In this document: in pieces, positions 42,441-51,452 of the stretch | Layout: each line of letters begins with the position of its first letter | How positions within the stretch are numbered: the stretch's first letter is position 1 | Assembly: GCF_001320245.1 (NCBI RefSeq) | Contig: NZ_BCBA01000107.1 | Coordinates: 124,001 to 188,000 of the forward strand | Reading direction: 5' to 3' | Length of the DNA stretch: 64,000 bases | Source of the DNA: Pseudomonas sp. NBRC 111124 | GTDB lineage: Bacteria > Pseudomonadota > Gammaproteobacteria > Pseudomonadales > Pseudomonadaceae | Made by a program: the position numbers and the translations under genes | Notes under the pieces: generated by a model | What the model saw: the letters and a program-made list of their open reading frames with translations, nothing else | The model's database searches: none | What the model was told of the DNA's origin: nothing

Positions 42441-42969
42441 ATGACGTTTCTCCTGATTTCTTTGCCGTCATGGGTGCTGCTCACAACCCTGTAAGCAGTT
42501 GCAGACTGTGTGGTCACTATGCCCATCACCGGCCAGCGTCGCAAGCCAGTATTGCGCCATTACCCACACGCCGCGGGGCCTTGATCCAAAGGGCTTCCAA
42601 GCATCCCTGGCCAAGCAATACGAGCTGGATAGCGCAAGGTAAAAAGCAGGATAGCGCCACCCATTTGGCGTCACTTTACTGCCACAGACAGAGTTAACCG
42701 TTTTTTGACGCCCAACTAACAGCAACTTTAACTTGTTGATTTTTAAAGGTTTTTAAACTTTAACAGAGAAGGCGTAAGTTATTTTCAAACAAGCAGATAT
42801 GAACGCTTGCAATGAAAATAAAAACGACCTTAGGCTGTAATAAGACCACTAAGAAACAGCCTGAAACGCCACTTCCGAGCGCGGCTTACTTCTGCGCGTC
42901 TGCCAGTTAAGACAACTTCATGAACGATGTATCTCGGCCGGCTTTGCCGTGCCCCAGGGAGAGGGACCT
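42441..42969. promoter_or_regulatory. 529-bp regulatory region upstream of the algD-led operon
   Basis: No protein gene is seen. Positions 42690-42860 are strikingly AT-rich against the GC-rich surroundings. The 9-bp direct repeat AACTTTAAC occurs at 42724-42732 and 42756-42764, 32 bp apart (about three helical turns), a plausible paired operator. The untranslated leader before algD could exceed 100 nt. Such regions in Pseudomonas exopolysaccharide operons are targets of AmrZ-, IHF- or H-NS-type proteins, but no factor can be named from sequence alone. Confidence 0.6.
42869..42895 (+). promoter_or_regulatory. Weak candidate AlgU (sigma-22)-type promoter
   Basis: CCACTT (42869-42874), a 16-bp spacer, then TCTGC (42891-42895). 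Compare the AlgU consensus GAACTT, 16-17 bp, TCTGA. The match is partial (4/6 and 4/5), so this is a candidate only, about 70 bp before the algD start. Confidence 0.25.
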
Positions 42970-44277
42970 ATGAACATCAGTATCTTTGGACTTGGTTATG
43001 TTGGCGCAGTCTGCGCGGGTTGCCTGTCGGCCCGCGGCCATCACGTGCTGGGGGTGGACATCTCCCCGGCGAAAATCGAGCTGATCAACCAGGGCAAGTC
43101 GCCGATTGTCGAGCCAGGGCTGGAACAGCTGCTGCAGGACGGCATCAGCAAAGGCCGCCTGCGCGGCACTACCGACGTGCAGGCGGCAATCCTCGCCACC
43201 GACCTGTCGCTGCTGTGCGTTGGCACCCCGAGCAAGAAGAACGGCGACCTGGACCTGGTGTACATGGAAGCGGTATGCCAGCAAATCGGCACCGCCCTGC
43301 GCGACAAGGCCAGCCGCCACACCGTGGTGGTGCGCAGCACCGTGCTGCCAGGCACGGTGAAGAACGTGGTAGTGCCGATCCTCGAGCAGTATTCGGGCAA
43401 ACAGGCCGGCGTCGACTTCGGCGTGGCGGTCAACCCGGAGTTCCTGCGCGAAAGCACGGCGATCCAGGACTACGACTTCCCGGCGATGACGGTAATCGGT
43501 GAACTGGACAGCCAGTCGGGCGACCTGCTCGAGTCGCTGTATACCGAACTCGACGCGCCGGTGATCCGCAAGACCATCGAAGTCGCCGAGATGATCAAGT
43601 ACACCTGTAACGTCTGGCACGCGACCAAGGTCACCTTCGCCAACGAGATCGGCAACATCGCCAAGGCTGCCGGCGTCGATGGCCGCGAGGTGATGGATGT
43701 GGTCTGCCAGGATCACAAGCTCAACCTGTCGCGCTACTACCTGCGCCCGGGCTTCGCCTTCGGCGGCTCGTGCCTGCCCAAGGACGTGCGCGCCCTTACC
43801 TACCGCGCCGCCAGCCTGGATGTGAAAGCGCCGCTGCTTGATTCGCTGATGGCCAGTAACGTGTCGCAAGTGCAGAACGCCTTCGACCTCGTCGAGCGCC
43901 AGGACAAACGCAAAGTCGCCTTGCTGGGCCTGGCCTTCAAGGCCGGCACCGACGACCTGCGCGAAAGCCCACTGGTGGAACTGGCCGAGCGCCTGATCGG
44001 CAAGGGTTACCAGCTGCGCATCTTCGACGAGAACGTCGAGTACGCCCGCGTGCACGGGGCGAACAAGGAATACATCGAGTCGAAGATCCCACATGTTTCG
44101 TCGCTGCTGCACAGCGACCTGCAGCAAGTGATCGATGACGCCGAGGTGATCATCCTGGGCAACAACGACCCGCGCTTCGCCAGCGCCCTGCAAGCCGACC
44201 ACGGCAAGCAGGTGATCGACCTGGTCGGCTTCATGCCCGGCCTGAGCGACAGCCGTACCCAAGGCATCTGCTGGTAA
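42970..44277 (+). CDS. algD: GDP-mannose 6-dehydrogenase
   Basis: Cytoplasmic enzyme of 435 residues that oxidises GDP-mannose to GDP-mannuronate, the committed precursor step for alginate. The Rossmann start is MNISIFGLGYVGAVCAGCLSARGH. The catalytic cysteine is Cys268 in GFAFGGSCLPKDV, the same position as in P. aeruginosa AlgD. The C terminus VGFMPGLSDSRTQGICW keeps the family ending. By recall it is highly similar to P. aeruginosa AlgD throughout. It is the first gene of an eleven-gene alginate-like operon. The ATG at 42970 follows GGGAGAGGGACC. A 90-bp spacer with a strong hairpin separates it from alg8. Confidence 0.95.
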   Translation: MNISIFGLGYVGAVCAGCLSARGHHVLGVDISPAKIELINQGKSPIVEPGLEQLLQDGISKGRLRGTTDVQAAILATDLSLLCVGTPSKKNGDLDLVYMEAVCQQIGTALRDKASRHTVVVRSTVLPGTVKNVVVPILEQYSGKQAGVDFGVAVNPEFLRESTAIQDYDFPAMTVIGELDSQSGDLLESLYTELDAPVIRKTIEVAEMIKYTCNVWHATKVTFANEIGNIAKAAGVDGREVMDVVCQDHKLNLSRYYLRPGFAFGGSCLPKDVRALTYRAASLDVKAPLLDSLMASNVSQVQNAFDLVERQDKRKVALLGLAFKAGTDDLRESPLVELAERLIGKGYQLRIFDENVEYARVHGANKEYIESKIPHVSSLLHSDLQQVIDDAEVIILGNNDPRFASALQADHGKQVIDLVGFMPGLSDSRTQGICW

Positions 44278-44292
44278 CACACCCGGCACCCA

Positions 44293-44340
44293 CCGCGCGC
44301 CACCTGCCTCAGGCCCGCACCTGGGCGGGGCGGCGCGCGG
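44293..44340 (+). promoter_or_regulatory. Intercistronic hairpin between algD and alg8
   Basis: Perfect 9-bp arms CCGCGCGCC (44293-44301) and GGCGCGCGG (44332-44340), with further GC-rich pairing possible in the loop. There is no T tract, so it is more likely an mRNA processing or stability element, or partial attenuator, than a terminator. It is the only sizeable gap in the operon. Confidence 0.6.
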
Positions 44341-44367
44341 GCACCGCAAAACAGGAGTCAAGGCGAC

Positions 44368-45897
44368 ATGGATCGACAGCAACCACCCTTCGTGGCACCC
44401 GGCTACCTGCGTGCAGCCGCCAGCTTCTTCGGCTGGGCGTGCCTGGCCGGGCTGATCGCGCTGGCCTCGGAGATGGTCGCGCCGCAGTACCTGGACCCGA
44501 ACCACCACCTGTTCATCTTCATCATCGGCACGCTGGGCATGTGGCGTTATGGCAACGCCATCGTTCACTACCTGCGCGGCATGTACTTCCTGCACTGGAA
44601 GTTCCCGCGCATGCGCCGGCAGGTCGATCGCCTGGGCGATGCTGCTCTGCCCTCGCACATGTTCATGGTGGTTACCAGCTTCCGCATCCCCACCACCACC
44701 ACGTTCAAGGTCTACCAGTCGGTGTTCCAGGAAGTGCAGCGGCTGAACGTGCCGTGCACGGTGATCGCCTCGATCGTCGAGAAAGGCGACGAGACCTTCA
44801 TCAAGGAGATCATGCGCAACGAGGTCAAGGACCGCGACGACATCAAGCTGGTGATCGTCCGCGCCCGTGGCACCGGCAAGCGTGACGGCCTGGCCCATGC
44901 CTTCCGCGCACTGTCGCGGCAGATGCCGCTGAATGACGCAGTGGTCGGCGTGGTCGATGGCGACACCATGATGCTGCCCGGCTGTGTCGAGCGTGCGGTC
45001 AAGCTGTTTGCCGTACTGCCGGACGTGGGCGGCCTGACCACCAACGAATTCTGCGAAGTCGAAGGCAGCCGCTGGATGCGCCAGTGGCACTCGATGCGCT
45101 TCGTCCAGCGCCACATCAACATGTGTTCGATGGCCCTGTCGCACCGGGTGCTGACCCTGACCGGGCGGCTGTCGTTCTTCCGCGCCGAAGTGATGACCGA
45201 CCCCGATTTCATCCGCGACGTCGAAGCCGATTTTCTCGAACACTGGCGCCTGGGCCGCTTCCAGTTCCTCACCGGCGACGACAAGTCGAGCTGGCTGAGC
45301 CTGATGCGCGCCGGCTGGAACACCTTCTACGTGCCCGACAGCCACACCCTGACCGTCGAGCACCCACCCAGCGACAGCTTCCTGGTCGCCACCCGCCAGC
45401 TGATGTTCCGCTGGTATGGCAACTCGCTGCGGCAGAACTTCCGCGCTACCGCCCTGCTCGGCCGCGCCCGCCTGGGGCTGTTCACCCTGTACGTGCTGCT
45501 GGACCAGCGCGTGTCGATGTGGACCTGCCTGATGGGCCTCACCGCCTCGGTGGTGGCCGGCCTGGTGTTCGGTATCCAGTACCTGCTGGTGTACCTGTTC
45601 TGGGTGCTGATCTCGCGCAGCCTGGTGACCGTGCTGTTCGTCTTCGCCGGCCACCCGGTCAGCCCGATGTACCCCTTCGTTCTTTATTACAACCAGATCG
45701 TCGGTTCGCTGATGAAGGTCTACGCGATGTTCCACATGGACCAGCAAAGCTGGACGCGACAGAAGACCACCCTGGCCACTGGCAGCGTCGACTTCGACGC
45801 CAGCCTCAACCGCTGGTCCTCGAAGGCGATGCTGTGCTCGTCGATCGCGATCTTCTTCGGGGTCATCACCGTTCTTTTAGAACTCTCGCAACGTTAA
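44368..45897 (+). CDS. alg8: Alginate polymerase Alg8 (GT2 synthase)
   Basis: Inner-membrane glycosyltransferase of 509 residues that polymerises GDP-mannuronate. Membrane helices lie at about 15-55 and in the last 130 residues. The GT2 core has VTSFRIPTTTTFKVYQ, the metal motif VVDGDTMM (DGD 197-199), the TGDD acceptor/base motif (302-305) and the QLMFRWYG segment corresponding to (Q/R)xxRW. SWTRQKTTL near the end is a family block. It works with Alg44 as the c-di-GMP-activated synthase. An AGGAGT ribosome site precedes the ATG. Confidence 0.95.
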   Translation: MDRQQPPFVAPGYLRAAASFFGWACLAGLIALASEMVAPQYLDPNHHLFIFIIGTLGMWRYGNAIVHYLRGMYFLHWKFPRMRRQVDRLGDAALPSHMFMVVTSFRIPTTTTFKVYQSVFQEVQRLNVPCTVIASIVEKGDETFIKEIMRNEVKDRDDIKLVIVRARGTGKRDGLAHAFRALSRQMPLNDAVVGVVDGDTMMLPGCVERAVKLFAVLPDVGGLTTNEFCEVEGSRWMRQWHSMRFVQRHINMCSMALSHRVLTLTGRLSFFRAEVMTDPDFIRDVEADFLEHWRLGRFQFLTGDDKSSWLSLMRAGWNTFYVPDSHTLTVEHPPSDSFLVATRQLMFRWYGNSLRQNFRATALLGRARLGLFTLYVLLDQRVSMWTCLMGLTASVVAGLVFGIQYLLVYLFWVLISRSLVTVLFVFAGHPVSPMYPFVLYYNQIVGSLMKVYAMFHMDQQSWTRQKTTLATGSVDFDASLNRWSSKAMLCSSIAIFFGVITVLLELSQR

Positions 45898-45913
45898 GGA
45901 AAGGCGCCTGCAC

Positions 45914-47077
45914 ATGAGTACCACGAACATTCCCGCGGCCCCGGGCAAGACAGCGGCCAACATCGTCCACGAGGCGGTCGACGAGCGCCAGTACGTGCGC
46001 ACCCGGATGAACGCGCGGGTGCGCCTGGCCAGTGGCGGCCAGGCCCCGTTCGAAGTGGCCCTGCAGGATATTTCCCTGGGCGGCCTGGGCCTTACCTACG
46101 ACGCGCCGCTGAAAGTCGGCACGCTGTACGACGCCTCGATCCGCCTGCGCCTGAACCAGGTCGACCTGAACATCGACAGCAAGATCCGCATCGTCTCGCA
46201 ACGTGGCAGCGAAGTGGGCGCGCAGTTCGTCGAACTCGATGCACAGAAGCGCGACATCCTGCGCTACCTGATCAGCGCCTACATGTCCGGCGAGATCGCC
46301 GACATCAATGGCCTGTTCAATGTCATGCAGCGCGAGAACTACATCAAGGAGCGCAAGCACAAGCACGCCAGCGCACGCACCCCGGGCGCCCGCCTCAAGG
46401 CCCTGACCGGCACCTTGCTGTACACCGCCGCCGGCGTCGCCGCGCTGGCCTTCGTCGGCTACAAGGGCTACCTGCTGTTCTTCCGCATCCCGGCGCTGCA
46501 AGCCCAGGTGGCAACCAACGCCCAGGTCATCAGCATGCCCGACAACGGCTACGTGAAGTACCTGCTGCCCGCCGGCACCACCGACGTGCAGGCCGGCCAG
46601 CCGCTGGCCAGCATCTCCACCCAACTGGCCACCAGTTTCACCAGCCCTGCGGACATGAAGGCGGTCGCCGACCTGTCGCCGGGTGACCTGCAGACCCTGC
46701 TCGGCCGCGCCACCATCGAGACGGTGATCAACAGCCCGTGCGACTGCACGGTCTACTACCCGACCCAGCGCCTGGACGGCTACGGCTATAAAGAAGCCCC
46801 GTTGATGCACCTGTTGCCCAAGGACCAGGGCCTGTTCGTGCGTGCCAACGTGCCGTTCGACAAGCTCGCCGATGTCGACCGAGTGAAGTCGGTGGACATG
46901 CAGGTGTACGGCCTCGACCAGCACTACAGCGGCAAGGTGGTCGATGCGCGCGTGGATGAACTCAATCGCAACCTGGCACTGACCATCCAGCCCGACAGCC
47001 CGCTGCCGGCCGATGCCTACCAGAAAGCGGTGGCGGTCGACCTGTACCTGGGCCTGCCGTTTGGCGCTGCGCGCTAA
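45914..47077 (+). CDS. alg44: Alginate co-polymerase and c-di-GMP receptor Alg44
   Basis: Protein of 387 residues. The N-terminal cytoplasmic PilZ domain (about 20-120) keeps both c-di-GMP signatures: RQYVR (Arg25/Arg29, RxxxR) and DISLGG (52-57, DxSxxG). One membrane helix follows (about 165-190), then a periplasmic HlyD/MFP-like domain with the conserved SPCDCTVYY segment. By family knowledge, c-di-GMP binding to PilZ activates Alg8. Retention of both motifs predicts that this locus responds to c-di-GMP. It starts 16 bp after alg8. Confidence 0.93.
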   Translation: MSTTNIPAAPGKTAANIVHEAVDERQYVRTRMNARVRLASGGQAPFEVALQDISLGGLGLTYDAPLKVGTLYDASIRLRLNQVDLNIDSKIRIVSQRGSEVGAQFVELDAQKRDILRYLISAYMSGEIADINGLFNVMQRENYIKERKHKHASARTPGARLKALTGTLLYTAAGVAALAFVGYKGYLLFFRIPALQAQVATNAQVISMPDNGYVKYLLPAGTTDVQAGQPLASISTQLATSFTSPADMKAVADLSPGDLQTLLGRATIETVINSPCDCTVYYPTQRLDGYGYKEAPLMHLLPKDQGLFVRANVPFDKLADVDRVKSVDMQVYGLDQHYSGKVVDARVDELNRNLALTIQPDSPLPADAYQKAVAVDLYLGLPFGAAR

Positions 47078-47098
47078 GCGGCCGAGGATGAAGACGCC

Positions 47099-48550
47099 AT
47101 GACCGCGAATATGCCCCCCCGCCTGCTGCTGGCTGGCCTGGTGCTGGCCTGCGCCAGCACGGCCAGTGCCGGGCAGAGCCTGGAACAGATCCGCTACGCG
47201 CTGTACAAGGACCCGTCGGCCGAGGTCACCGCCGACCTGCGCGAGCTGGCTGCCCGTGGCGACCTGGCCAGCACCTTGCTGCTCGGTGATGTGCTGGCCG
47301 GGCGTGAAGACGCCAGCCGCGCGGAAGTGGTGGCGCTGTACCAGAAAGCCTTCGCCGATGGCCATGGCATGGTCCCGGCACTGGCTTCGCTGGCCCGCCT
47401 GATCGACCGTACGCCGAGCCTGCGCGAGGCGCAGCGGCCGTGGATGGCGCAAGCCCTGACGCGCTACCCGGCCAACCTCGACCCGCGCAACACCAGCACC
47501 ACGCTGGAAGTGTTCCTGACCTACCCGGAGCTGGTCGACACTGCCCAGGCGGCCCAGCTGCTGGCGCTGTATGAGCAGGCCTGCCTGCTCAACTGCCGCC
47601 CTGAGCTGTACCACGCCGTGCTCACCGAGCGTCAGGGCGACCGCGCCAGCGCCGAGCGCTGGTATCGCCAGGCGGTACGCGTGGACGTGCGCGCCCTCGA
47701 CCGCTATTACGCCTTCCTTGGCGAGCAGCAGGACCGCCTGTTCCCGCCCTTCGCCGACCAGCTGGAACCCGAGCGCGAGCAGTTGCCGGTGGAAATCATC
47801 CACCGCGTCGCCGCGCTGCTCGACAGCATCACCAGCGTGCAGCGCGCCGAACAGGAGGCCGATCGCTACGAGAACCAGGCCAGCGCACCCGGCATCGAGA
47901 AGCTGCCGCCGACGCCCGAGCAACTGGCCCGCGAAAAAGCCCAGGACGATGCGCTGAACCTGGCCACCGCCCGTGTCCAGCGTTGGCGCGATGTGGCCGT
48001 GGCTCGCGGCTTCGTGCCGGCCATGGTGTCCAAGGCCAACTACATGATCTCCAACCCGACCGAGCACAACGCCGAGGAAACCCAGGCGCTGATTGACCAG
48101 GTGCGCGAGCGCGAGCCGACCCGGGCCAAGGCCCTGCAGGCGCAGTTCTACATGGTCAACAACTGGCTGACGATGGACCCGGACAAGGCCCGCGCGCTGA
48201 TCGATGAGCTGCGCGCCAGCGGCTACCCCGGTGCCGGCCTGCTGCTGGCCGAGTACTACAGCAAAGGCGTCGAGGACCAGCCCGACCAGGAAAAGGCCCT
48301 GGCGCTGTTCCAGGCCGAAGCCGACAAGGGCAACACCGCCGCCTGGTACCGCATGGCCACCCTGCACGCCTACGGCCGTGCCCTGTGCCACGACCCGGTC
48401 AAGGCCTACACCTACGCCCGCGTCGCCCTCGACCTGGGCGAACGCGGCGCACGCAGCCTGATCAAGCGCCTGGAAAAGACCCTGCCAAAGGATGACATCG
48501 AGCGCGCCCTGGCCGCTCGCAACGGGCTGTTCAAGGAGGCCACCCTGTGA
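47099..48550 (+). CDS. algK: AlgK-like TPR/Sel1 outer-membrane lipoprotein
   Basis: Exported repeat protein of 483 residues that, by homology, guides polymer and helps place the AlgE porin. The N terminus PPRLLLAGLVLACASTASAGQ can be read as a weak lipobox (LAC, Cys18) or a standard signal peptide (ASA cleavage). The body is Sel1/TPR-like helices (ASTLLLGDVLAGREDASRAEVVALYQKAFADGHGMVPALASLARL; GAGLLLAEYYSKGVEDQPDQEKALALFQAEADKGNTAAWYRMATLHAYGRALCHD). The stop overlaps the algE start (GTGA). Position between alg44 and algE matches canonical operons. Confidence 0.88.
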   Translation: MTANMPPRLLLAGLVLACASTASAGQSLEQIRYALYKDPSAEVTADLRELAARGDLASTLLLGDVLAGREDASRAEVVALYQKAFADGHGMVPALASLARLIDRTPSLREAQRPWMAQALTRYPANLDPRNTSTTLEVFLTYPELVDTAQAAQLLALYEQACLLNCRPELYHAVLTERQGDRASAERWYRQAVRVDVRALDRYYAFLGEQQDRLFPPFADQLEPEREQLPVEIIHRVAALLDSITSVQRAEQEADRYENQASAPGIEKLPPTPEQLAREKAQDDALNLATARVQRWRDVAVARGFVPAMVSKANYMISNPTEHNAEETQALIDQVREREPTRAKALQAQFYMVNNWLTMDPDKARALIDELRASGYPGAGLLLAEYYSKGVEDQPDQEKALALFQAEADKGNTAAWYRMATLHAYGRALCHDPVKAYTYARVALDLGERGARSLIKRLEKTLPKDDIERALAARNGLFKEATL

Positions 48551-50001
48551 AAGCGCACCACCCCCTGTTCGGCGCCCTGCTGGCCCTGGCGCCATTGCCA
48601 GTGGCCTTCGCTGCCGAAGAAATTACCGGCCCCGAGGCCGACAGTAACGAGCCAGTGCGCGTCGCCGCACTGGATGGCAGCGAGCCGGTGATTACCTCGG
48701 AAGTGTTCAACAAGCTCACCGTGCAGACCGGCTACGGCCCCGAAGACTCCCAGGTCGGCAGCGACCGCGAGATGTTCTACAGCCTGCGCTACGAACCGTC
48801 GTTCGCCTGGTACTCGCCAGAAAAACGCTGGGCCAAATGGATGGTCTACGGCCGCCTATGGTTGAACTACGACTCCAGCCAGTCGAGCAACCTGACCAAC
48901 GAAGCCACCAACAGCACCGCGCGCGAGCAGCCCGAAGGCTGGTACGCCGAATTGCGCGAACTGTACGTCAAGCGCAACCTGATCGGCGACGACCCGCGCT
49001 TCTCGGCCTCGTTCGGCCGCCAGCGCTTCTATGACGACTACGGCATCTGGTGGGACGACAGCCTCGAGTCGCTGCGCTTCAACTACCAGGACACCTTCAG
49101 CGAGGCGTTCTTCGCCGTCGGCCAGAAGTTCCACAACTACAACACCGACGTCAACCGCCTGGCCGACAGCGAAGAGCGCACCACTTACCTGATGGGCCAG
49201 TACGCCTACCGCTGGAGCCAGAACAACCAGGTCGGTGTGCGCCTGATGCACGAGAACGACCACAGTGGCCACGACGCCGACGACCGCTACGACTTCAAGG
49301 GCGTGCGCTACGGGCTGTTCTTCAAGGGCGACAACCTCGCCTACCCGGTGCTCAGCGACTACCACCTGGAACTCGCGGCGCTGGACGGCAAGATGGACAA
49401 CACCGACGGCAACGGCGTCACCAGCACTGGCCACAGCAGCAAGGGCTGGGCGGTGCTGGGCGAAGTCGGCAAGCGCTTCGACGACCTGGCGTGGACCCCA
49501 CGCGTGGCGTTGCGCGGTGGCCTGACCGACAAGCCAAGCGACGAGAACGATGGCTTCCGCCTGAACGCCATCCAGTCCGACCGCATCACCCGCACCGGCT
49601 CCTACAGCACGCGCCTGACCAGTTCGTTCGTCGCCCTCGACCTGCGCAACCTGAGCTACTACGGCTTCGCCGTGGAAACCCGCCCCACCCCGCGCAGTGC
49701 GCTGGACCTGCGGGTGACTCAGCTCGACCTGCGCGATGCCGACGGCACCCTGCCAATCCGCATGAACGGCGACCAGCGCACCGAGCGCAACCGCGCCATC
49801 AGCCAAGGCACCCACGGCAACGGGCGCAACGTCGGGCAGATGATCGACCTCAACTACTACTGGAAGATGTTTCCGGTGGCTATCGATGGCAAGCACCTGG
49901 ACGTCAACGCGCTGGTCAGCGCCAGTTACCTCAATGCCGGCAGTGCATTGGAAACCGGCGATGACTACCAGCTGAGCGTCGGCGTGGTGATCAGTTACTA
50001 A
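48547..50001 (+). CDS. algE: Alginate export porin AlgE
   Basis: Outer-membrane beta-barrel of 484 residues that exports the anionic polymer. The signal peptide ends PVAFAAEE (about 20). Many alternating amphipathic strands rich in Tyr, Trp and Arg follow (WMVYGRLWLNYDSS, RFSASFGRQRFYDDYGIWWDDSLESLRFNYQDTF), ending in a strand with hydrophobic residues (DYQLSVGVVISY). The many Arg residues fit the positively charged AlgE selectivity filter. The start is GTG at 48547, overlapping the algK stop by 4 bp. In canonical operons algG follows, but here algI does. Confidence 0.93.
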   Translation: MKAHHPLFGALLALAPLPVAFAAEEITGPEADSNEPVRVAALDGSEPVITSEVFNKLTVQTGYGPEDSQVGSDREMFYSLRYEPSFAWYSPEKRWAKWMVYGRLWLNYDSSQSSNLTNEATNSTAREQPEGWYAELRELYVKRNLIGDDPRFSASFGRQRFYDDYGIWWDDSLESLRFNYQDTFSEAFFAVGQKFHNYNTDVNRLADSEERTTYLMGQYAYRWSQNNQVGVRLMHENDHSGHDADDRYDFKGVRYGLFFKGDNLAYPVLSDYHLELAALDGKMDNTDGNGVTSTGHSSKGWAVLGEVGKRFDDLAWTPRVALRGGLTDKPSDENDGFRLNAIQSDRITRTGSYSTRLTSSFVALDLRNLSYYGFAVETRPTPRSALDLRVTQLDLRDADGTLPIRMNGDQRTERNRAISQGTHGNGRNVGQMIDLNYYWKMFPVAIDGKHLDVNALVSASYLNAGSALETGDDYQLSVGVVISY

Positions 50002-50015
50002 GGAAGGGCCGTGCC

Positions 50016-51443
50016 ATGATCTTCGCCTCCAACGTGTTCCTGTTCCTCTACCTGCCGCTGTTCCTGGCCGTGTACTTCCTGGCCAAGGCGCAGTGGCGCT
50101 CCACGGTGATCGTGGCCGCCAGCTACATCTTCTATGCCTGGTGGCGGCCGGACTTCCTGCTGCTGTTCGTCGGCATCACCTACTGGAACTACTGGTTCGG
50201 CCTGCGCATCAAGGCACGTCTGGATGCAGGCAACAAGCGCATGGCCCTGCGCATGTTGTGGATCGGTGTGGCCGGCAATCTGTCGACCCTGGGCTACTTC
50301 AAGTACGCCAACTTCGGCGCCGAGGTGCTGGCCATGCTGCTGGCGCCGCTGGGCATCAACACCTGGACGCTGGAGAACATCTTCCTGCCGCTGGGCATTT
50401 CGTTCTACGTGTTCCATGCCCTGAGCTACATCGTCGACATCTACCGCAAGGACGCCACGCCCACGCGCAACTTCATCGACTTCGCCGCCTTCGTCGCGCT
50501 GTTCCCGCACCTGGTGGCCGGGCCGATCCTGCGCTACAGCCAGCTGGCGCCGCAGCTGCGCGAACGCACCCACTCGCTGGAGCTGTTCTCGCTGGGCGTG
50601 TGCCGCTTCATGCTCGGCTTCATCATGAAGGTGTTGATCGCCGACCGCTTGGCGCCGATCAACATGCTGTTCGTCAGCGAAGGCACGTTGCAGTTCAGCG
50701 ATGCCTGGTTCGGCCTGGTGATCTCGACCCTGCAGCTGTACTTCGACTTCGCCGGTTACAGCCACATGGCCCTGGGCCTGGCGCTGATGATGGGCTTCCG
50801 CTTCCCGGAGAACTTCAACCAGCCCTATGTGGCGCAGAGCATCACCGAGTTCTGGGCACGCTGGCACATGACCCTGGCGCATTTTCTGCGCGACTACGTG
50901 TACATGCCGCTGGTGCGCAAGCGCGTGGCCGGCGCCCTGCCCGCGCTGATCTGGACCATGCTGCTGTCGGGCCTGTGGCACGGCGCGAGTTTCGCCTTCA
51001 TCTGCTGGGGGCTGTTCTTCGGCGTGGGCATGGTCATCGAGCGCAAGTTCAACCTGGCGACCAAGGTCACCACGCCCTACCACCCGGGCCGCAACCTGCG
51101 CACCGGGGTGCTGATCCTGCTGAGCATGCCGCTGTTCTTCACCATGGACCTGCGCCACAGCATCGACATCTACAAGGCGCTGTTCGGCTTCAACGGCTTC
51201 GGCTCGCTGGAGCTGTATGTGCTCGGCGCCTCGAAGATGGCCATGGCCTTTGCCTTGGTGGCGCTGGCCTGGCTGGTGCTGGCCGGGATCAACAACGTGC
51301 GCTTCTACGCCGGCAACAAGGAAGGCTACTTCATGCGCCATGTCGGCGCGCTTAACAGCGTGCTGCTGTGGGGCGGCTTCCTGCTGGCGCTGAGCAGCCT
51401 GGCGGCCAACTCGTTCTCACCCTTCCTGTATTTCCAGTTCTAG
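50016..51443 (+). CDS. algI: Alginate O-acetyltransferase AlgI (MBOAT)
   Basis: Polytopic inner-membrane acyltransferase of 475 residues that brings an acetyl group from the cytoplasm to the periplasmic acetylation machinery. The MBOAT catalytic histidine is His322 in LLSGLWHGASFAF, numerically identical to P. aeruginosa AlgI. MIFASNVFLFLYLPLF and GISFYVFHALSYIVDIYR are conserved early segments. It starts 15 bp after algE, a position occupied by algG in canonical operons. The IJF block therefore lies upstream of X-L-G in this cluster. Confidence 0.95.
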   Translation: MIFASNVFLFLYLPLFLAVYFLAKAQWRSTVIVAASYIFYAWWRPDFLLLFVGITYWNYWFGLRIKARLDAGNKRMALRMLWIGVAGNLSTLGYFKYANFGAEVLAMLLAPLGINTWTLENIFLPLGISFYVFHALSYIVDIYRKDATPTRNFIDFAAFVALFPHLVAGPILRYSQLAPQLRERTHSLELFSLGVCRFMLGFIMKVLIADRLAPINMLFVSEGTLQFSDAWFGLVISTLQLYFDFAGYSHMALGLALMMGFRFPENFNQPYVAQSITEFWARWHMTLAHFLRDYVYMPLVRKRVAGALPALIWTMLLSGLWHGASFAFICWGLFFGVGMVIERKFNLATKVTTPYHPGRNLRTGVLILLSMPLFFTMDLRHSIDIYKALFGFNGFGSLELYVLGASKMAMAFALVALAWLVLAGINNVRFYAGNKEGYFMRHVGALNSVLLWGGFLLALSSLAANSFSPFLYFQF

Positions 51444-51452
51444 GAGCGCGCC

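Noticed and set aside
42869..42895. Confident AlgU promoter before algD
   Set aside because: Only a partial match to the consensus, so kept as a low-confidence candidate rather than a finding.
42907..45747. 946-codon open frame on the minus strand opposite algD and alg8
   Set aside because: It is antisense to genes with clear homology and conserved catalytic motifs. The translation is low-complexity, rich in His/Gln/Ala/Val as expected from the complement of GC-rich codons, and it has no recognisable domain.
45866..48595. 909-codon open frame on the minus strand opposite alg44 and algK
   Set aside because: Same reason: a shadow of GC-rich coding sequence with no ribosome site or domain, while the plus-strand genes are well supported.
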